From: Erwinia sp. E_sp_B01_1
GTDB lineage: Bacteria; Pseudomonadota; Gammaproteobacteria; Enterobacterales; Enterobacteriaceae
Assembly: GCF_036865545.1 (NCBI RefSeq)
Contig: NZ_CP142208.1
Location: forward strand, 434,001-498,000
Direction: 5' to 3'
DNA length: 64,000 bases
In this document: positions 1-18,822 of the stretch, in pieces
Layout of the letters: each line of letters begins with the position of its first letter
Position numbering within the stretch: the stretch's first letter is position 1
Notes under the pieces: model-generated
Told to the model about the DNA's origin: nothing
Databases searched by the model: none
The model's input: the letters and a program-made list of their open reading frames with translations, nothing else
Position numbers and translations under genes: made by a program

Positions 1-1782
<1,782 letters not shown>

Positions 1783-1795
1783 TTTTAGAGGATAA

Positions 1796-2077
<282 letters not shown>

Positions 2078-2082
2078 GGTAG

Positions 2083-4008
<1,926 letters not shown>

Positions 4009-4035
4009 TAGAATCTGCGCTCTCTAAAAAATAAG

Positions 4036-4067
4036 ATAAACGGCTCGTCTGGGCCGTTTATTTTTTC
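4036..4067 (+). terminator. Intrinsic terminator of the S10 operon
   Basis: A perfect 9-bp stem (ATAAACGGC at 4036-4044 with its complement at 4053-4061) is followed by a run of T. It lies directly after rpsQ and just before the spc promoter, as in E. coli. Confidence 0.85.
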
Positions 4068-4096
4068 TACCCATATGCGAGAAGCAGTGTTATAAT
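4068..4096 (+). promoter_or_regulatory. spc operon promoter
   Basis: A perfect TATAAT -10 box lies at 4091-4096, about 80 bases before rplN. The -35 region is a poor match, as in the E. coli spc promoter, whose surrounding sequence (CTACCCATAT upstream, TGCTGCGCCCTC downstream) is recognisably conserved here. Confidence 0.8.
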
Positions 4097-4163
4097 GCTG
4101 CGCCCTCAATATTGGGGTTTTTATACGACCTGAATCAGGTCCCGAAGTAGTAGTTGACATTAG

Positions 4164-5744
<1,581 letters not shown>

Positions 5745-5768
5745 TTACCAATTGAATCACGGGAGTAA

Positions 5769-6167
<399 letters not shown>

Positions 6168-6177
6168 GGAGGAATTT

Positions 6178-6711
6178 ATGTCTCGTGTTGCTAAAGCACC
6201 TGTCGTGATTCCTGCCGGCGTAGAGGTAAAACTCGACGGTCAGGTTATTTCGATTAAAGGTAAAAACGGCGAGCTGACTCGTACTTTGAACGCTGCTGTA
6301 GAAGTTAAGCATGCTGACAACACCCTGACTTTCGCTCCGCGCGAAGGCTTCACGGATGGTTGGGCGCAGGCTGGTACTTCTCGTGCACTGTTGAACGGTA
6401 TGGTTATCGGTGTTACCGAAGGCTTCTCTAAGAAGTTGCAGCTGGTTGGTGTAGGTTATCGTGCAGCCATTAAAGGCAACGCAGTGAGTTTGGCCCTGGG
6501 CTTCTCTCACCCCGTTGAACATGCGCTGCCAGCCGGAATCACTGCTGAATGTCCAACTCAGACTGAAATCGTGCTGAAAGGCGCTGATAAACAGCTGATT
6601 GGTCAGGTAGCAGCTGATCTGCGCGCCTACCGTCGTCCTGAGCCTTATAAAGGCAAAGGTGTTCGTTACGCCGACGAAGTCGTGCGTACCAAAGAGGCTA
6701 AGAAGAAGTAA
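6178..6711 (+). CDS. rplF: 50S ribosomal protein L6
   Basis: At 177 residues this matches L6, which has two similar alpha/beta domains (about 1-80 and 82-170) from an ancient duplication. It lies near the factor-binding centre and the sarcin-ricin loop. The conserved [13 protein letters not shown] motif is present near residues 152-164. An AAGGAGG Shine-Dalgarno precedes the ATG. Confidence 0.98.
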   Translation: MSRVAKAPVVIPAGVEVKLDGQVISIKGKNGELTRTLNAAVEVKHADNTLTFAPREGFTDGWAQAGTSRALLNGMVIGVTEGFSKKLQLVGVGYRAAIKGNAVSLALGFSHPVEHALPAGITAECPTQTEIVLKGADKQLIGQVAADLRAYRRPEPYKGKGVRYADEVVRTKEAKKK

Positions 6712-7589
<878 letters not shown>

Positions 7590-7594
7590 TGACC

Positions 7595-7774
7595 ATGGCT
7601 AAGACTATTAAGATTACTCAAACCCGTAGTTCGATCGGTCGTTTGCCGAAACATAAGGCAACGCTGCTGGGCCTGGGTCTGCGTCGTATTAACCACACCG
7701 TAGAGCGTGAAGACACGCCAGCTGTACGCGGTATGGTTAACGCGATTTCCTACATGGTTAAAGTGGAGGAGTAA
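7595..7774 (+). CDS. rpmD: 50S ribosomal protein L30
   Basis: The ATG at 7595 ([12 protein letters not shown]) gives 59 residues, the E. coli length. An in-frame ATG six bases upstream overlaps the rpsE stop and would add only Met-Thr. L30 is a small ferredoxin-like-fold protein of the large subunit. Confidence 0.95.
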   Translation: MAKTIKITQTRSSIGRLPKHKATLLGLGLRRINHTVEREDTPAVRGMVNAISYMVKVEE

Positions 7775-8212
<438 letters not shown>

Positions 8213-8219
8213 GTAGCAG

Positions 8220-9551
8220 ATGGCTAAGCAACCAGGATTAGATTTTCAAAGTGCCAAGGGTGGTTTTGGCGAACTAAAACGCAGACTTCTGTTTGTTATT
8301 GGTGCGCTGATTGTTTTCCGAATTGGTTCTTTTATTCCGATCCCTGGTATCGATGCCACTGTACTTGCCAAACTGCTTGAGCAACAGCGTGGCACCATCA
8401 TTGAAATGTTTAACATGTTCTCTGGTGGTGCTCTCAGCCGTGCTTCTATCTTTGCCCTGGGTATTATGCCGTATATTTCGGCCTCTATTATTATCCAGCT
8501 ACTGACGGTGGTTCATCCAGCGTTGGCAGAAATCAAGAAAGAAGGGGAGGCTGGCCGTCGTAAGATTAGCCAGTACACCCGTTACGGTACGTTGGTATTG
8601 GGGATATTTCAGTCTATCGGTATTGCTACCGGTTTACCGAATATGCCTGGAATGCAGGGCCTGGTGTTAAATCCAGGCTTTGCCTTCTACTTTACTGCTG
8701 TTGTCAGCCTGGTTACCGGGACAATGTTCCTGATGTGGCTGGGTGAACAGATTACTGAACGAGGTATCGGTAACGGTATTTCAATCATAATCTTCGCTGG
8801 TATTGTTGCGGGATTGCCGCCGGCCGTTGGCCATACTATCGAGCAAGCACGGCAAGGCGACCTGCACTTCCTCCTGTTACTGTTGGTTGCAGTTCTCGTA
8901 TTTGCAGTGACCTTCTTCGTTGTTTACGTTGAGCGTGGTCAACGCCGCATTGTGGTGAACTATGCGAAACGTCAGCAAGGCCGTCGTGTCTATGCTGCAC
9001 AGAGCACACATTTACCGTTGAAAGTGAATATGGCCGGGGTTATCCCAGCAATCTTTGCTTCCAGCATCATTCTGTTCCCGGCGACCATTGCTTCATGGTT
9101 CGGGGGCGGTACCGGTTGGAACTGGCTGACGACTATTTCGATGTATTTGCAGCCCGGGCAACCGCTTTATGTGCTACTCTATGCGACTGCAATCATCTTC
9201 TTCTGTTTCTTCTATACAGCGCTGGTATTTAACCCGCGTGAAACAGCAGATAACCTGAAGAAGTCCGGTGCATTTGTACCAGGAATTCGTCCGGGAGAAC
9301 AGACGGCGAAGTACATCGATAAAGTAATGACTCGTCTGACTTTGGTCGGTGCGCTCTACATTACTTTCATCTGCCTGATCCCGGAGTTCATGCGTGATGC
9401 GATGAAAGTCCCATTCTACTTCGGCGGTACATCACTGCTGATCGTAGTGGTAGTCATCATGGACTTTATGGCTCAAGTGCAAACTCTGATGATGTCCAGT
9501 CAGTATGAGTCTGCATTGAAGAAAGCAAACCTGAAAGGCTACGGCCGTTAA
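8220..9551 (+). CDS. secY: Protein translocase channel subunit SecY
   Basis: A 443-residue polytopic inner-membrane protein with ten predicted transmembrane segments, equal in length to E. coli SecY. It forms the SecYEG channel used by SecA for export and by the ribosome for membrane insertion. The plug region follows TM1 (about residues 55-75), and the cytosolic loops near residues 250-265 and 350-370 contain the basic residues that contact SecA and ribosome. It is coupled to the ribosomal genes of the spc operon, lying seven bases after rplO. Confidence 0.98.
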   Translation: MAKQPGLDFQSAKGGFGELKRRLLFVIGALIVFRIGSFIPIPGIDATVLAKLLEQQRGTIIEMFNMFSGGALSRASIFALGIMPYISASIIIQLLTVVHPALAEIKKEGEAGRRKISQYTRYGTLVLGIFQSIGIATGLPNMPGMQGLVLNPGFAFYFTAVVSLVTGTMFLMWLGEQITERGIGNGISIIIFAGIVAGLPPAVGHTIEQARQGDLHFLLLLLVAVLVFAVTFFVVYVERGQRRIVVNYAKRQQGRRVYAAQSTHLPLKVNMAGVIPAIFASSIILFPATIASWFGGGTGWNWLTTISMYLQPGQPLYVLLYATAIIFFCFFYTALVFNPRETADNLKKSGAFVPGIRPGEQTAKYIDKVMTRLTLVGALYITFICLIPEFMRDAMKVPFYFGGTSLLIVVVVIMDFMAQVQTLMMSSQYESALKKANLKGYGR

Positions 9552-9698
<147 letters not shown>

Positions 9699-9706
9699 TA
9701 TTTTTC

Positions 9707-9735
9707 TTGCAAAGTCGGGTTGAGCTGGCTAGATT
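9707..9735 (+). promoter_or_regulatory. Alpha operon promoter
   Basis: TTGCAA at 9707-9712 and TAGATT at 9730-9735 are separated by 17 bases, matching the E. coli alpha operon promoter in position and sequence. The -10 overlaps a perfect 8-bp hairpin (9724-9731 with 9735-9742) that could also weakly terminate spc transcripts. Confidence 0.7.
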
Positions 9736-9744
9736 AGCCAGCCA

Positions 9745-9850
9745 ATCTTTTGTATGTCTGTGCGTTTCCATTTGAGTATCCTGAAAACGGGCTTTTCGGT
9801 ATGGAACGCATAAGTAATTTAATAGGAGTGCATAGTGGCCCGTATAGCAG
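9745..9850 (+). promoter_or_regulatory. S4 translational repressor site (alpha leader pseudoknot)
   Basis: The E. coli alpha operon leader folds into a double pseudoknot spanning the rpsM ribosome-binding site and GTG start, and S4 traps it in an inactive initiation complex. The leader here is highly similar to my memory of the E. coli one, including the self-complementary TTTCCAT and ATGGAACG segments and the AGGAGTGCATAGTG initiation region. Confidence 0.7.
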
Positions 9851-10191
9851 GCATTAACATTCCTGATCACAAACATACCGTTATTGCATTAACTGCAATC
9901 TTCGGCATCGGCAAGACCCGTTCACAGGCTATCTGTGCTACTACGGGAATCGCTGAAAATGTTAAGATCAGTGAGCTGTCTGAAGAACAAATCGACATTC
10001 TGCGTGATGCAGTTGCTAAATTTGTTGTTGAAGGCGATCTGCGTCGTGAAGTCACCCTGAGCATCAAGCGTCTTATGGACCTTGGCTGCTATCGTGGTTT
10101 ACGTCATCGTCGTGGTCTCCCAGTGCGCGGTCAGCGTACTAAGACCAACGCACGTACCCGTAAGGGTCCGCGTAAACCGATCAAGAAATAA
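9835..10191 (+). CDS. rpsM: 30S ribosomal protein S13
   Basis: A 118-residue S13 starting at GTG, the same unusual start as in E. coli, set in AGGAGTGCATAGTG. S13 has a helix-two-turn-helix region (about 15-55) and a basic C-terminal tail that contacts the A- and P-site tRNAs and forms intersubunit bridges. As first gene of the alpha operon it is the direct target of S4 repression. Confidence 0.98.
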   Translation: MARIAGINIPDHKHTVIALTAIFGIGKTRSQAICATTGIAENVKISELSEEQIDILRDAVAKFVVEGDLRREVTLSIKRLMDLGCYRGLRHRRGLPVRGQRTKTNARTRKGPRKPIKK

Positions 10192-10204
10192 TCGGGGTGA
10201 TTGA

Positions 10205-11251
<1,047 letters not shown>

Positions 11252-11276
11252 AGCTTAGTACCAAAGAGAGGACACA

Positions 11277-12266
11277 ATGCAGGGTTCTGTGACAGAGTTT
11301 CTAAAACCGCGCCTGGTAGATATCGAGCAAGTGAGTTCGACGCATGCCAAGGTGACCCTTGAGCCTTTAGAGCGTGGCTTTGGCCATACTCTTGGTAACG
11401 CACTGCGCCGTATTCTGCTTTCATCAATGCCGGGTTGTGCGGTGACCGAGGTTGAAATTGATGGTGTACTGCATGAGTACAGCACCAAAGAGGGCGTACA
11501 GGAAGATATCCTGGAAATCCTGCTCAACCTGAAAGGGCTGGCGGTAAGAGTTCAGGGGAAAGATGAAGTTATTCTTACCTTGAATAAATCTGGCATTGGC
11601 CCTGTGACTGCAGCCGATATCACCCATGATGGTGATGTCGAAATCGTCAAGCCTCAGCATGTGATCTGTCACCTGACTGATGAGAACGCGGCTATTAGCA
11701 TGCGTATCAAAATTCAGCGTGGTCGTGGTTATGTGCCGGCTTCAGCCCGAATTCATTCGGAAGAAGATGAGCGCCCGATCGGTCGTCTGTTGGTAGATGC
11801 CTGTTACAGCCCTGTAGAGCGTATTGCCTACAATGTTGAAGCAGCGCGTGTAGAACAGCGTACTGACCTGGACAAGCTGGTCATCGAAATGGAAACCAAC
11901 GGCACTATTGATCCTGAAGAAGCGATCCGCCGTGCGGCTACCATCCTGGCTGAACAACTTGAAGCTTTCGTTGATTTACGTGATGTACGTCAACCAGAAG
12001 TTAAAGAAGAGAAACCAGAATTCGATCCGATCTTGCTGCGCCCTGTTGACGATCTGGAATTGACTGTCCGCTCTGCTAACTGCCTTAAGGCAGAAGCTAT
12101 CCACTACATCGGTGATCTGGTACAGCGTACCGAGGTTGAGCTGCTTAAAACGCCTAACCTTGGTAAAAAATCTCTTACTGAGATTAAAGATGTGTTGGCT
12201 TCTCGTGGTTTGTCACTGGGCATGCGCCTGGAAAACTGGCCACCCGCTAGCATCGCTGATGAATAA
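11277..12266 (+). CDS. rpoA: RNA polymerase alpha subunit
   Basis: The 329-residue protein equals E. coli RpoA. The N-terminal domain (about 1-235) dimerises and assembles beta and beta-prime; a linker leads to the C-terminal domain (about 250-329), which binds UP elements and activators such as CRP and Fis. The CTD contains the helix-hairpin-helix segment [20 protein letters not shown]. It sits between rpsD and rplQ as in all enterobacteria. Confidence 0.99.
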
Positions 12267-12282
12267 CCCGATCACAGGTTAA

Positions 12283-12693
<411 letters not shown>

Positions 12694-12708
12694 TCTGTTG
12701 CACTAAGG

Positions 12709-12734
12709 AAAAACCGGGCTTGCCCGGTTTTTTT
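12709..12734 (+). terminator. Alpha operon terminator
   Basis: A perfect GC-rich stem (AAACCGGGC with GCCCGGTTT) with a two-base loop is followed by a T run ending at 12734, 16 bases after rplQ. Confidence 0.92.
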
Positions 12735-12810
12735 ATATCTGAAATTCCCCTTCTCCCCCCACAAGCGTTATCCTTGTTCTCTTCCTGATATAAATGACCG
12801 GGGCAGAACT

Positions 12811-13182
12811 ATGTGGCTAATTGATCAGCTGGTAGAACAACACATCTCTGAAGCTCAAATCAAAGGTGAATTCGATAATCTTCCCGGAAGTGGCAAAAGA
12901 GTGGTGCTGGATGATGACAGCCATGTCCCGGCTGAGCTCAGAGCAGCTTATCGTCTTTTAAAGAACTCAGGCCATCTTCCCCCCGAGCTGGAACTACGGC
13001 GTGAGGCTGTTGAACTTTCCGAATTGCTTGCCGGTATCGATCCATCCGATACCAGTTATCAGCAATATGCTAAAAAACTACTACCCCTTGAGCTAAAACT
13101 TAAGCAGGCAGGGATGAGTACATCATTTCTCAAAGGGAGATACCAAACCCAGTTCAACCAGCGCTTTAGAGGAGAAAAATGA
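12811..13182 (+). CDS. yhdN: Conserved DUF1992 protein YhdN
   Basis: A 123-residue soluble protein matching E. coli YhdN (122 residues), of the family also called DnaJ homologue subfamily C member 28 conserved domain. The signature region IKGEFDNLPGSGKRV lies around residues 18-32. There is no J-domain. Its function is not established. The stop codon overlaps the zntR start (ATGATG), and the pair is adjacent in E. coli too, so they are probably co-transcribed. Confidence 0.9.
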   Translation: MWLIDQLVEQHISEAQIKGEFDNLPGSGKRVVLDDDSHVPAELRAAYRLLKNSGHLPPELELRREAVELSELLAGIDPSDTSYQQYAKKLLPLELKLKQAGMSTSFLKGRYQTQFNQRFRGEK

Positions 13183-13601
13183 TGTTCAAAATTGGACAGC
13201 TCGCAAAGTTAGCCGAGGTTACACCAGATACTATTCGCTACTATGAAAAACAGCAGATGATGGATCATGAAATCCGTACAGAAGGAGGATTTCGTCTTTA
13301 CGGTGAAAACGATCTGCAGCGGCTGAAGTTTATCCGTTATGGCAGACAGTTGGGTTTTAGTCTGGAGGCAATAAGAGAGCTTCTGTCGATCCGGGTGGAT
13401 CCAGAACATCATACCTGCCACGAGTCTAAAACCATTGTTCAGACCCGCCTGACCGAAGTAGAAACAATGATTGGCGAATTGCAGAATATGCAGCGCTCAC
13501 TGCAAAGGCTGAACGATGCCTGCTGTGGCACGGCACACAGCAGCGTTTACTGCTCAATACTTGAGGCACTGGAAAAGGGAGAAATTTCTCCAGCGGATTG
13601 A
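13179..13601 (+). CDS. zntR: Zinc-responsive MerR-family regulator ZntR
   Basis: A 140-residue MerR-type activator. The winged helix (about 3-70) contains VTPDTIRYYEKQQMM; a dimerisation helix follows. The zinc-sensing residues known in E. coli ZntR are all present: Cys80, Cys115, Cys116, His120 and Cys125 in this numbering. In E. coli it activates zntA, encoding a zinc exporter located elsewhere, by untwisting a 20-bp-spaced promoter. The start overlaps the yhdN stop, with AGAGGAGAA as ribosome-binding site; a second in-frame ATG follows immediately. Confidence 0.95.
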   Translation: MMFKIGQLAKLAEVTPDTIRYYEKQQMMDHEIRTEGGFRLYGENDLQRLKFIRYGRQLGFSLEAIRELLSIRVDPEHHTCHESKTIVQTRLTEVETMIGELQNMQRSLQRLNDACCGTAHSSVYCSILEALEKGEISPAD

Positions 13602-13655
13602 TTTTATATCAGGTCAGATCTATATTCTTGCCGACACTCACTGAAGGAAAACACC

Positions 13656-13895
13656 ATGTCAGGCTATCAACATAAAAAAGGCGTTATTCGGGACAATGCG
13701 CTTGAGGCTCTGTTACACGACCCGCTTTTCAAAGTCCGTATTGAAGTGAATCAGAAAGGGAAAGGGAGCTACCGACGTAAGGACAAATACAATAAGAAGG
13801 GTAACTGGGAGGCCAGTGGTAAAGAGAGCTTTACCACTGGCCTTCTGCTTTTGAGGAATAAAAAAACCGCCGATGGCGGTTTTATACTGGCCTGA
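13656..13895 (+). CDS. arfA: Alternative ribosome-rescue factor ArfA
   Basis: The N-terminal 55 residues ([38 protein letters not shown]) match E. coli ArfA, which recruits RF2 to free ribosomes stalled on non-stop mRNA. A perfect 14-bp hairpin starts at about codon 52 and a terminator hairpin follows, both before the stop codon. In E. coli such mRNA is cut by RNase III or terminated inside the gene, so ArfA is made from non-stop mRNA and destroyed through tmRNA unless tmRNA is failing. The hydrophobic tail FTTGLLLL lies beyond the hairpin, as in E. coli. The formal reading frame is 79 codons, slightly longer than the E. coli 72. Confidence 0.93.
   Translation: MSGYQHKKGVIRDNALEALLHDPLFKVRIEVNQKGKGSYRRKDKYNKKGNWEASGKESFTTGLLLLRNKKTADGGFILA
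13808..13845 (+). promoter_or_regulatory. Intragenic arfA hairpin (non-stop mRNA control)
   Basis: GGCCAGTGGTAAAG at 13811-13824 pairs perfectly with 13829-13842 across a four-base AGAG loop, and flanking bases extend the stem. A T-rich stretch follows (TTCTGCTTTT). By homology to E. coli this is the RNase III cleavage or termination site that removes the arfA stop codon. Confidence 0.88.
13863..13883. terminator. Bidirectional terminator between arfA and mscL
   Basis: AAAACCGCC (13863-13871) pairs with GGCGGTTTT (13875-13883) around a GAT loop. T runs lie on both strands, fitting the convergent genes. It is located inside the formal arfA reading frame, upstream of its TGA at 13893. Confidence 0.88.
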
Positions 13896-13904
13896 AGAAA
13901 TTAA

Positions 13905-14315
13905 TCAGAGCTGGCCGTTTTTCTGCTTAAGCAAGTCACGGATTTCAGTTAAGAGAACTTCTTCTGCACCTGGTTTTGCTACAGGTTTTTCGACTTCTTT
14001 CTTCTTATGCAGCTTGTTCATCAGTTTGACCGCCATAAAGATGGCGAAAGCGACAATGATGAAATCAAACACGGTCTGAATGAAGATACCGTATTGCATA
14101 ATAACGGCAGGTGTATCGCCAACAGCAGGTTTCAGTACCCATGCGAAGGATTTGAAATCTACCCCACCAATCAGTAACCCCAGCGGTGGCATAATAATAT
14201 TCGCCACCAGAGCAGACACGATTTTGCCGAATGCGGCACCAATAATGACACCGACCGCCAGGTCGACAACGTTGCCGCGCATCGCAAAATCGCGAAACTC
14301 TTTGAATAAACTCAT
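13905..14315 (-). CDS. mscL: Large-conductance mechanosensitive channel MscL
   Basis: The ATG at 14315 ([15 protein letters not shown]) gives 136 residues, the E. coli length; the longer in-frame start has no good ribosome-binding site, while GGAGATAAC precedes this one. TM1 (about 15-42, [11 protein letters not shown]) lines the pore, TM2 is at about 76-100, and an acidic/basic cytoplasmic helix follows. The pentameric inner-membrane channel opens under membrane tension to release solutes on hypo-osmotic shock. Confidence 0.97.
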   Translation of the reverse strand: MSLFKEFRDFAMRGNVVDLAVGVIIGAAFGKIVSALVANIIMPPLGLLIGGVDFKSFAWVLKPAVGDTPAVIMQYGIFIQTVFDFIIVAFAIFMAVKLMNKLHKKKEVEKPVAKPGAEEVLLTEIRDLLKQKNGQL

Positions 14316-14414
14316 TGTTATCTCCTTTCCTGTGCCAATTTGAAAGTCTAACAAACGATTGAGTTTTTTCCATTCGGATTACTGAGAAAATGTCTGGCAA
14401 GCCGGATAAAAGTA

Positions 14415-14435
14415 CCGACGGAGCGGGGCCGTCGG
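14415..14435 (-). terminator. Probable trkA terminator or attenuator
   Basis: CCGACGG (14415-14421) pairs with CCGTCGG (14429-14435); reading the minus strand, the hairpin is followed by TACTTTTA. It lies eight bases past the trkA stop and 99 bases before mscL, so it may limit read-through into mscL. Confidence 0.5.
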
Positions 14436-14442
14436 ACCAAAG

Positions 14443-15819
14443 TTAAAGGAAAAATGGGCTGGGTTGGAACAACCGTTCCACATCAGGAACAAACTTCTTA
14501 TCGGTGAGAAACATAATCACGTGATCGCCCTGTTCAATACGCAGATTGTTGTTGGCAATCATTACGTCATCCCCACGGACAACCGCACCAATGATAGTCC
14601 CGGGAGGGAGTTTGATATCATCAATGGGTTTGCCAACTACTCTGGAGGTTGTTTCATCACCATGGGCAATAGCTTCAATGGCTTCCGCGACGCCACGTCT
14701 GAGAGAGGAAACGCCAACAATATCGGCTTTGCGTACATGTCCCAGTAAAGCAGAAATGGTGGCCTGTTGCGGAGATATGGCGATATCAATGACGCTACCC
14801 TGCACAAGATCGACATAAGCCTTGCGTTGAATAAGCACCATGACTTTTTTGGCACCCATCCGCTTCGCCAGCATCGCCGACATAATGTTTGCTTCGTCAT
14901 CATTAGTGATGGCAATAAAGAGATCGATTTGATCGATATGCTCTTCATCCAGCAGTTCCTGATCCGAAGCATCACCATGAAATACAATAGTGTTTTGCAG
15001 AACTTCCGCCAGTTCAGCCGCCCGTTGTTGATCGCGCTCGATCAGCTTCACGCTGTAATTTTTTTCCAGTCGTTGAGCGAGACCTGAGCCAATATTACCG
15101 CCACCGACTATCATGATGCGCTTGTAGGGTTTTTCAAGACGTTGATACTCACTCATTACCGCGCGAATATTCTGGCTGGCTGCAATAAAGAATACCTCGT
15201 CACCCGCCTCTACGATCGTCGACCCCTGCGGGCGTATTGGACGATCCTGGCGGAAGATAGCCGCTACCCTGGTATCAATATGCGGCATATGCTCGCGCAT
15301 TACAGTCAACGCATTTCCCACCAGTGGACCGCCATAATAGGCTTTTACCACTGCCAGGCTGACCTTGCCCTCGGCAAAATTCACTACCTGCAGGGCGCCG
15401 GGATATTCGATCAACCGGTAAATGTTATCGATCACCAGTTGCTCCGGAGAGATTAAATGATCAATCGGAATCGCTTCAGGAATAAAGAGTTTGTCTGCAT
15501 CCCGGAGGTAATCCGGCGCACGAATACGGGCAATACGATTGGGCGTATTGAACAGTGAATAAGCTACCTGACAGGCGACCATATTGGTTTCATCTGAGTT
15601 GGTCACCGCAACCAGCATATCGGCATCTTCAGCGCCTGCCTCACGAAGCACACGCGGGTGTGAACCATGTCCCTGGATAACACGCAGGTCGAATTTATCC
15701 TGCAACTGACGCAGGCGTGTCGAATCAGTATCTACAACAGTAATGTCGTTGTTTTCACCAACCAGGTTTTCGGCGAGTGTGCCACCGACCTGACCGGCGC
15801 CAAGAATGATTATTTTCAT
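14443..15819 (-). CDS. trkA: Trk potassium uptake regulatory subunit TrkA
   Basis: A 458-residue peripheral membrane protein with two tandem RCK modules. Each starts with a Rossmann nucleotide-binding loop: [13 protein letters not shown] at residues 7-19 and [13 protein letters not shown] near residue 240, with RCK_C domains at about 140-225 and 370-455. TrkA gates TrkH/TrkG by NAD(H) and ATP/ADP binding. Length and order with rsmB upstream match E. coli, where it belongs to the def-fmt-rsmB-trkA operon. Confidence 0.97.
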   Translation of the reverse strand: MKIIILGAGQVGGTLAENLVGENNDITVVDTDSTRLRQLQDKFDLRVIQGHGSHPRVLREAGAEDADMLVAVTNSDETNMVACQVAYSLFNTPNRIARIRAPDYLRDADKLFIPEAIPIDHLISPEQLVIDNIYRLIEYPGALQVVNFAEGKVSLAVVKAYYGGPLVGNALTVMREHMPHIDTRVAAIFRQDRPIRPQGSTIVEAGDEVFFIAASQNIRAVMSEYQRLEKPYKRIMIVGGGNIGSGLAQRLEKNYSVKLIERDQQRAAELAEVLQNTIVFHGDASDQELLDEEHIDQIDLFIAITNDDEANIMSAMLAKRMGAKKVMVLIQRKAYVDLVQGSVIDIAISPQQATISALLGHVRKADIVGVSSLRRGVAEAIEAIAHGDETTSRVVGKPIDDIKLPPGTIIGAVVRGDDVMIANNNLRIEQGDHVIMFLTDKKFVPDVERLFQPSPFFL

Positions 15820-15880
15820 TGTGCTTCAGTCTGATTCGTTGGAAGTGGATATGGCCGGGAGATCTCACCGGCCGGCGCAG

Positions 15881-17170
15881 CTATCGTTTTAACAATTTCG
15901 CGTAGAAGAAACCATCTCCACCGTCTGTGGCGGGGAAGACTTGCAGGCCTGGTTGCTCTGCGTTGCCAGTTTCTGCCAGGCTGGCATCTTCATGACGACT
16001 CAGGAAAGAAGCAACCTGTTGATGATTCTCTTCTGGCAGAATAGAGCAGGTTGCATAAAGCAAGGTGCCGCCAGATTTCAGATGAGGCCAGATGGCATCC
16101 AGAATCTGCTGTTGCAGGGCAGCCAGTTCAGCAATATCGCGATCCCTGCGTAACCACTTTATATCAGGATGGCGGCGAATGACGCCGGTTGCCGAGCAGG
16201 GTGCATCTAACAGAATTCGATCGAACTGGCGATCGCCACACCAGCTTTCAGGGAAACAGCCATCCCCCACTTTCACTTCTGCGGTCATGTTAAGCCGCAA
16301 CAAGTTCTCGTCAATTCTGGCCAGGCGCTGTGCATCAATATCAACAGCCATGACGTCTGCCTGGGGAGCAGCTTCCAGGATATGGGTAGTTTTCCCGCCG
16401 GGTGCGGCACAAAGATCGAGGATTGACTCACCATTTTGAGGATCAAGCAGCGTCACACATCCCTGAGCAGAGGCATCCTGAATGGTTACCCATCCCTGAT
16501 CGAACCCTGGCAGTTGTGATACCGGGCAAGGCGACTCCAGTCTCAGTGCGTCCGGATGAAGGGAAGAGGGAAAGGCAGCTTTACCGGATTCCTGTAGCAA
16601 AGCCAGCCAGCCTTCACGACTGTGATGCTGGCGATTTACGCGAAGCCACATGGGGGGACGTTGGTTATTGGCTTCAACGATGGTTTCCCAGTTGTCTGGC
16701 CAGGCACGTTTCAGCCTTTCCAGCAGCCATTTCGGATGAAGATATTGCTGATCGCCATCGTTCATACGCTGAGTCAGCTCTTCCTGCTTACGCTGGAACT
16801 GGCGCAATACGCCGTTTATCAGCCCCTTAAACTGCTGACGTTTCAACGACACTGCCCCTTCAACAGTTTCAGCAAGCGCTGCATGCGCCGGTATCCGGGT
16901 ATACATCAGCTGATAAAGGCCAACCATCACTAAAAAGTGTATGGTCCGCTGTTTACCCGTCATAGGGCGGTCCATCAGTTGGCCAATAATCCATTCAAGC
17001 TGAGGCAATGTCCGCAATACGCCGTAGCAGAGCTCCTGCAGGAGCGCGGCATCTTTCTCCGCCAGTAATTTCTGTGCAGCGGGCAGCACGTTACTCAGCG
17101 ACTGGCCCTGTTCGACCACTTTTTCGATAGTCTGGGCAGCAACGCTGCGCAGGTTGGTATTTTTTTTCAT
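15881..17170 (-). CDS. rsmB: 16S rRNA m5C967 methyltransferase RsmB
   Basis: The 429-residue protein has an N-terminal NusB-like RNA-binding domain (about 1-140) and a C-terminal Rossmann methyltransferase domain. The SAM-binding motif [12 protein letters not shown] is near residue 255. The two cysteines used in m5C chemistry are in DAPCSATG (about residue 325) and TCSILPEEN (about residue 375). Same length as E. coli RsmB, which methylates C967. It lies downstream of fmt and upstream of trkA, probably on the same transcript. Confidence 0.97.
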   Translation of the reverse strand: MKKNTNLRSVAAQTIEKVVEQGQSLSNVLPAAQKLLAEKDAALLQELCYGVLRTLPQLEWIIGQLMDRPMTGKQRTIHFLVMVGLYQLMYTRIPAHAALAETVEGAVSLKRQQFKGLINGVLRQFQRKQEELTQRMNDGDQQYLHPKWLLERLKRAWPDNWETIVEANNQRPPMWLRVNRQHHSREGWLALLQESGKAAFPSSLHPDALRLESPCPVSQLPGFDQGWVTIQDASAQGCVTLLDPQNGESILDLCAAPGGKTTHILEAAPQADVMAVDIDAQRLARIDENLLRLNMTAEVKVGDGCFPESWCGDRQFDRILLDAPCSATGVIRRHPDIKWLRRDRDIAELAALQQQILDAIWPHLKSGGTLLYATCSILPEENHQQVASFLSRHEDASLAETGNAEQPGLQVFPATDGGDGFFYAKLLKR

Positions 17171-17216
17171 AGGGATCGCAAGTCAAAATCAGCCCGACGG
17201 GATGTCGGGCGAAGCA

Positions 17217-18161
17217 TCAGGCAAGAATATTGCCCGGTATGAACCACTCCCGGCGGGAATTGAGCAGGTCCTGCGCCTTCATCGGTTTTTTACCGGCAGG
17301 CTGCAGTTCTTCAATATTCAGTACGCCATCGGCTGTTGCAACCTGAATACCGTTCTTATCAGCCTGCACAATTTCGCCAGGCGGCTTTCCGGCATGAGGC
17401 AGGAGGGTGGCTTTCCACACTTTTACCGGCTGGTCATCAATTATGAAGTAACTGACCGGCCAGGGGTTGAACGCCCGAATACACCGTTCTAACTGCGCAG
17501 CGGAAAGGCTCCAGTCGAGTCTGGCCTCTTCTTTGCTGAGTTTTTCGGCATAACTTACCAGGGATTCATCCTGCACTTCCGGCCTGGCGCTGCCATCAGC
17601 CAGTTGAGACAGGGTGGTGAGCATCCCCTCCGGACCCAATTCAGCCAGCTTATTGTAGAGTGTGGCGCTGGTATCTTCAGGCTCAATGGGACAGGCAAGT
17701 TTATGCAGCATATCGCCGGTATCCAGCCCTACATCCATTTGCATGATAGTCACGCCGGTTTCGCTGTCACCCGCCCAGAGCGAACGCTGGATAGGGGCGG
17801 CACCGCGCCATTTTGGCAGCAATGAACCATGTACGTTAATACAGCCCAGGCGTGGCATTGCCAGTACCGGGGCAGGCAAAATCAGGCCGTAGGCGACAAC
17901 CACCATTACATCGGCATTCAGTCCGGCAACCAGCTGCTGGTTTTCTTCCGGGCGAAGCGATTTTGGCTGAAAAACAGGAATATTGCGTTGCTCAGCAAGC
18001 AGTTTAACCGGGCTGGCCGTTAGCTTATTCCCCCGGCCCGCAGGACGATCCGGCTGAGTAAATACGCCGACCAGGTTATGGCCAGAAGAGAGCAGCGCGT
18101 CAAGATGACGCGCTGCAAAATCTGGTGTACCGGCAAAGATAATGTTTAAGGCTTCGGACAC
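17217..18161 (-). CDS. fmt: Methionyl-tRNA formyltransferase
   Basis: A 314-residue enzyme that formylates initiator Met-tRNA with 10-formyl-THF. The formyltransferase domain (about 1-205) contains the catalytic set Asn109, His111 (NVHGSLLP) and Asp147 (DVGLDTGD); the C-terminal domain binds tRNA. The start is GTG at 18161, giving [15 protein letters not shown], collinear with E. coli. It follows def by 24 bases, so formylation and its reversal are encoded together. Confidence 0.97.
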   Translation of the reverse strand: MSEALNIIFAGTPDFAARHLDALLSSGHNLVGVFTQPDRPAGRGNKLTASPVKLLAEQRNIPVFQPKSLRPEENQQLVAGLNADVMVVVAYGLILPAPVLAMPRLGCINVHGSLLPKWRGAAPIQRSLWAGDSETGVTIMQMDVGLDTGDMLHKLACPIEPEDTSATLYNKLAELGPEGMLTTLSQLADGSARPEVQDESLVSYAEKLSKEEARLDWSLSAAQLERCIRAFNPWPVSYFIIDDQPVKVWKATLLPHAGKPPGEIVQADKNGIQVATADGVLNIEELQPAGKKPMKAQDLLNSRREWFIPGNILA

Positions 18162-18185
18162 GCTCTTCCCTTCTTCAGGCTCGTC

Positions 18186-18695
18186 TTAATCACGGGCATT
18201 CTGGCGATAAAGCTTTTCCAGTTTCTGGCGAATGCGCTGACGCTTCATGGGGGACAGGTAATCAATAAACAATTTACCGACCAGATGATCCATTTCATGT
18301 TGAATACAGATGGCCAGCAGACCATCTGCTTCCAGCTCATAGCTTTTGCCTTCACGGTCCAGAGCACGGATTTTCACTTTCTCTGAACGCGGGACCAGCG
18401 CACGCTGCTCCGGAATAGAGAGACAGCCCTCTTCAATACCGGTTTCGCCGGATTTCTCCAGCATTTCCGGGTTGATCAGCACAAGCCTTTCTTCGCGATT
18501 TTCAGAAACGTCAATCACGATAATACGCTGATGGATATCGACCTGAGTGGCCGCCAGCCCGATGCCTTCTTCCGCATACATCGTCTCAAACATATCATCA
18601 ACGATGCGTTGAATATCTGCATTTACTTCTTTAACGGGTTTCGCAACGATGCGCAGGCGCTCGTCAGGAAAATGTAATACCTGCAAAACTGACAT
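18186..18695 (-). CDS. def: Peptide deformylase
   Basis: A 169-residue metalloprotease that removes the N-formyl group from nascent proteins at the ribosome exit. All three family motifs are present: GIGLAATQ (44-51), EGCLS with metal ligand Cys91, and HEMDH with His133, Glu134 and His137. Length and sequence match E. coli Def closely. First gene of the minus-strand def-fmt-rsmB-trkA unit, divergent from dprA. Confidence 0.98.
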   Translation of the reverse strand: MSVLQVLHFPDERLRIVAKPVKEVNADIQRIVDDMFETMYAEEGIGLAATQVDIHQRIIVIDVSENREERLVLINPEMLEKSGETGIEEGCLSIPEQRALVPRSEKVKIRALDREGKSYELEADGLLAICIQHEMDHLVGKLFIDYLSPMKRQRIRQKLEKLYRQNARD

Positions 18696-18740
18696 AACTT
18701 TCCAGATCTGTGTTCAAGGGAGTAGATATTTATCTCTCTT

Positions 18741-18770
18741 ATTGTAGACATTTCGGGCGGTGATTGACAG
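18741..18770 (-). promoter_or_regulatory. Candidate def operon promoter
   Basis: On the minus strand CTGTCA (18765-18770) and TACAAT (18741-18746) are spaced by 18 bases, about 45 bases upstream of def in the def/dprA divergent gap. The plus-strand TTGACA at 18764 has no convincing -10. Confidence 0.5.
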
Positions 18771-18822
18771 CATTCCCGCTACGTTAGCCGGGCCGCTTTT
18801 CAGGCCTAACAAGGATTGGACG

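Noticed and set aside
9724..9742. A dedicated spc operon terminator in the alpha leader
   Set aside because: The perfect 8-bp hairpin overlaps the alpha promoter -10 and has only a short T stretch after it; I keep it as a minor note, not a firm terminator.
18764..18792. A plus-strand dprA promoter starting from the perfect TTGACA at 18764
   Set aside because: No acceptable -10 hexamer occurs 15-19 bases downstream; the same bases serve better as part of a minus-strand def promoter.
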